From contig JAUSAZ010000110.1 in the NCBI GenBank assembly GCA_030652255.1, positions 1-62,851 of the forward strand: 62,851 nt of DNA, written 5' to 3'. Each line of letters begins with the position of its first letter. Position 1 is the stretch's first letter. The position numbers and the translations under genes were made by a program. Source of the stretch: Myxococcales bacterium (GTDB lineage Bacteria > Myxococcota_A > Polyangia > Polyangiales > Ga0077539). Shown in pieces: positions 61,198 through 62,851 of the stretch. The notes under the pieces were generated by a model that saw only the letters and a program-made list of their open reading frames with translations, was not told the DNA's origin and searched no databases.

Positions 61198-61683
61198 ATG
61201 CGAAGACCAACGGCAGCGTGGCTGGGGTGGGCGGTGCTGGGCCTGTCGCTCGGGGGGTGCACCATCGAGGGCACCCGCCAGCGGGGCGACGAGTGCCTGC
61301 AAGACCGCGAGTGCGTCTCGCCGCTGCGCTGCGAGGTCACCCCCGACGGGCGCTCGCTCTGCGTCTCGCCCACCCGCCTCGACGCGGGCCCGCCGGTCGA
61401 TGCGGGCGCCCCCGTCGACACGGGCCCGGCGCCGGTGGATGCGCCCGACGTGCCCGCGACCCCGGATGTGCCCGCGACCCCCGACGTGCCCGCGACCCCC
61501 GACGTGCCCGCGACGCCCGACGTCTCGATGATCCTCGACGTGCGGCCGCCGGTGGATGTGCCCGCGGTGGTCGACGCGCCGCCTGCGGTCGATGTGCCCG
61601 CGGACACGGGCCCGGCGACGGCCGACAGCGGGCTCGCGGACGCCTCCGCCGACGTCAGCGACGCGGCCGACGTCGCCGGCTGA
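61198..61683 (+). CDS. Small lipoprotein: Cys-knot-like head plus Asp/Pro-rich stalk
   Basis: The 161-residue protein has a lipobox (VLGLSLGGC), a short domain with four cysteines (DECLQDRECVSPLRCEV, SLCVS) and then nothing but a stalk of Asp, Val, Pro, Ala and Thr, including four consecutive DVPATP units. It looks like a lipoprotein tether without a large cargo domain. The start ATG 61198 fits the signal peptide. It is divergent from the M48 gene and 84 bp ahead of the PP2C gene. Confidence 0.8.
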   Translation: MRRPTAAWLGWAVLGLSLGGCTIEGTRQRGDECLQDRECVSPLRCEVTPDGRSLCVSPTRLDAGPPVDAGAPVDTGPAPVDAPDVPATPDVPATPDVPATPDVPATPDVSMILDVRPPVDVPAVVDAPPAVDVPADTGPATADSGLADASADVSDAADVAG

Positions 61684-61767
61684 GGGGCCCCAGCGCGCTT
61701 CCGGGAGGTGACGGGCGGCCGCCGGGCCCTACGCTCTCGCCGTCAACCCGAGGAGCACGCCCATCCC

Positions 61768-62631
61768 ATGACGACCCCAGCGCAGCCGGCCAGACCCGCA
61801 CTCGAGATTCGCAGCCACGGCGTGTCGGACAAGGGGCGCGTGCGCGAGCACAACGAAGACCAGTTCCTCATCGCCGAGCTCGCGAAGGCGATGCACTTCG
61901 TCGGGTCGACCGTGGCGGAGCCGCGCACGATCTTCAGCAACCAGCGCGCCCACCTCTTCGCCGTGGCCGACGGCATGGGCGGGCACAGCGCCGGCGCCGA
62001 GGCCAGCGCCCTGGCGGTGCGCTCCATCGAGGGCTTCGTGCTGGAGTCGCTGCGGTGGTTCAGCGACGTCCGCACCGACGACGCCGGGCTGCTGCGCGAC
62101 TTCTGCTCGGCCCTGGTCGACGCCGACGCGCGCCTCATCGAGGTGGGCGCCCGGAGCCCCGAGACCTCCGGCATGGGCACGACCATGACGGTGGCGTGGT
62201 GCCAGGACGCCGAGCTGCGGGTGCTGCACGTGGGCGACAGCCGCTGCTACCTCGCGCGCGGCGGCGTGCTGCACCAGCTGACGCAGGACCACACGCTCGT
62301 CGGCGAGCTGGTGCGCAACCGGGTGATCACCCCGGCGCAGGCGTCGGAGCACGTGATGCGGCACGTGGTCACCAACGCCGTCGGGGGCACCACGCAGGGG
62401 GTCCACGTGGAGGTACAGCGCACCCGCATCGAGCCCGGCGACGCCCTGCTGCTCTGCTCCGACGGGCTCACCGGGATGGTGGCCGACGAGGAGATCTGCG
62501 CCATCCTGGCGGCCGAGCCCGACCCCCGCGCGGCGTGTCAGCGGCTCATCACGGCGGCGCTGGAGGCGGGGGGCAAGGACAACGTCACCGTGATCGTCGC
62601 GCGCTGCGGCCCCGCCGCCCCGCCGGGCTGA
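61768..62631 (+). CDS. PP2C-family serine/threonine phosphatase (Stp1-like)
   Basis: The 287-residue cytosolic enzyme has all PP2C metal-binding motifs: SDKGRVREHNEDQF, AVADGMGGHSAGAEAS, GMGTTMTVAW, LHVGDSRCYLARGG, LTQDHTLVGELV, LLLCSDGLTGMV and GGKDNVTVIVA. It dephosphorylates targets of Hanks-type kinases, which are numerous in myxobacteria; none lies in the window. An AGGAG-like site precedes ATG 61768. The terminal palindromic element begins 26 bp after its stop. Confidence 0.95.
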   Translation: MTTPAQPARPALEIRSHGVSDKGRVREHNEDQFLIAELAKAMHFVGSTVAEPRTIFSNQRAHLFAVADGMGGHSAGAEASALAVRSIEGFVLESLRWFSDVRTDDAGLLRDFCSALVDADARLIEVGARSPETSGMGTTMTVAWCQDAELRVLHVGDSRCYLARGGVLHQLTQDHTLVGELVRNRVITPAQASEHVMRHVVTNAVGGTTQGVHVEVQRTRIEPGDALLLCSDGLTGMVADEEICAILAAEPDPRAACQRLITAALEAGGKDNVTVIVARCGPAAPPG

Positions 62632-62636
62632 CGGGG

Positions 62637-62649
62637 CCCTCGCCGAGGG
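62637..62649 (+). terminator. Short hairpin after the PP2C gene
   Basis: CCCTC-GCC-GAGGG lies 5 nt after the PP2C stop. The stem is short and no T-tract follows, so it is a weak candidate. The long palindrome that begins at 62658 would be a stronger barrier to transcription. Confidence 0.35.
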
Positions 62650-62657
62650 AGAGCGCG

Positions 62658-62851
62658 CTCATACTCATTTGATCCCAATGTTGCCGCTCTGGCGGCCACC
62701 CGTCGGTGAGACACGCCGCGCGTTTGACGCTGGGGTTCGCGCGTTGGCGCTCACCCCAGGCTATCGCACGAGGGCGCCCCCGCAGTCGCGGGGGCTTTCG
62801 AACAGGAACATCACTTCGAGTGCGTCCGCCTTGTCTGCCCGGCCTTCCGGA
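62658..62851. repeat. Nested palindromic repeat element, right copy (cut by the window end)
   Basis: 62745-62851 repeats 1-107 in direct orientation with three mismatches, and 62658-62744 is the inverted counterpart of 184-270, colinear over 87 nt with about five scattered differences plus a divergent stretch of 13 nt near the outer end. Both outer ends read TATGAG or its complement. The copy stops inside the loop because the window ends. As with the left copy, it lies immediately downstream of a gene's stop codon. Confidence 0.9.

Overview
The window is very GC-rich DNA with dense, partly overlapping genes and many lipoproteins. It also carries TonB-dependent receptors, thrombospondin type 3, RCC1 and FG-GAP repeat proteins, a MYXO-CTERM-like tail and MopE-like motifs. 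Together these point to a large-genome myxobacterium, most likely of the Polyangia / Sandaracinus type; this is inference, since no rRNA or other phylogenetic marker was analysed. No rRNA, tRNA or CRISPR array was recognised.

Layout. (1) 1-270 and 62658-62851 are two copies of one nested palindromic repeat of about 357 bp, each lying just 3' of a gene and cut by the window edges. (2) 0.3-6.7 kb: a TonB receptor, an orphan DUF2357/PD-(D/E)XK nuclease, an SDR, a GH25 lysozyme-like lipoprotein and a COG0523 GTPase. (3) 6.7-15.9 kb: an uninterrupted chemosensory operon, CheW - CheR-TPR - CheW - MCP - CheA-REC - CheB. It has the gene content of a Wsp system, but ends in a REC-GAF-histidine kinase where Wsp has a diguanylate cyclase. 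(4) 15.9-20.3 kb: a 2-oxoglutarate oxygenase divergent from a glutaredoxin (CGFS) - A-type-like - rhodanese fusion followed by BolA, then an HDOD protein and a cyclophilin. (5) 20.4-24.7 kb: a VWA protein, an M15-like peptidase with eleven type 3 repeats and a MYXO-CTERM-like tail, and glyA. (6) 24.8-33.5 kb: a four-gene operon for the cell surface (Cys-rich/propeller lipoprotein, YCF48-like propeller lipoprotein, TonB receptor, unknown lipoprotein). (7) 33.6-35.2 kb: a DUF2452 protein and a MopE-like lipoprotein.

(8) 35.3-55.6 kb is a division and cell wall (dcw) cluster pulled apart: murC, ftsQ, ftsA and ftsZ keep their usual order and strand. A 2.5-kb block separates murC from ftsQ, and a block of about 12.8 kb separates ftsQ from ftsA. 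The inserted DNA holds a macro-domain gene, large lipoproteins, an ECF sigma operon, a TetR operon, degraded sequence and two more palindromic elements. (9) 55.6-57.9 kb, right after ftsZ, is a small gene graveyard: an AT-rich island, a frameshifted nucleotidyltransferase, a twice-frameshifted phage structural gene with a coupled small ORF, and an ISKra4-type transposase relic. (10) 57.9-62.6 kb: a propeller-like lipoprotein, an integral-membrane M48 peptidase, an Asp-rich lipoprotein and a PP2C phosphatase.

Three processes dominate: signalling (Wsp-like array, ECF sigma factor, HDOD, PP2C), cell-envelope growth and surface decoration (dcw genes, lysozyme, about a dozen lipoproteins with Asp-rich tethers, two TonB receptors), and Fe-S/redox handling (CGFS fusion with BolA, glutathionyl-hydroquinone reductase). 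All functional calls rest on motif reading by eye; no database search was run.
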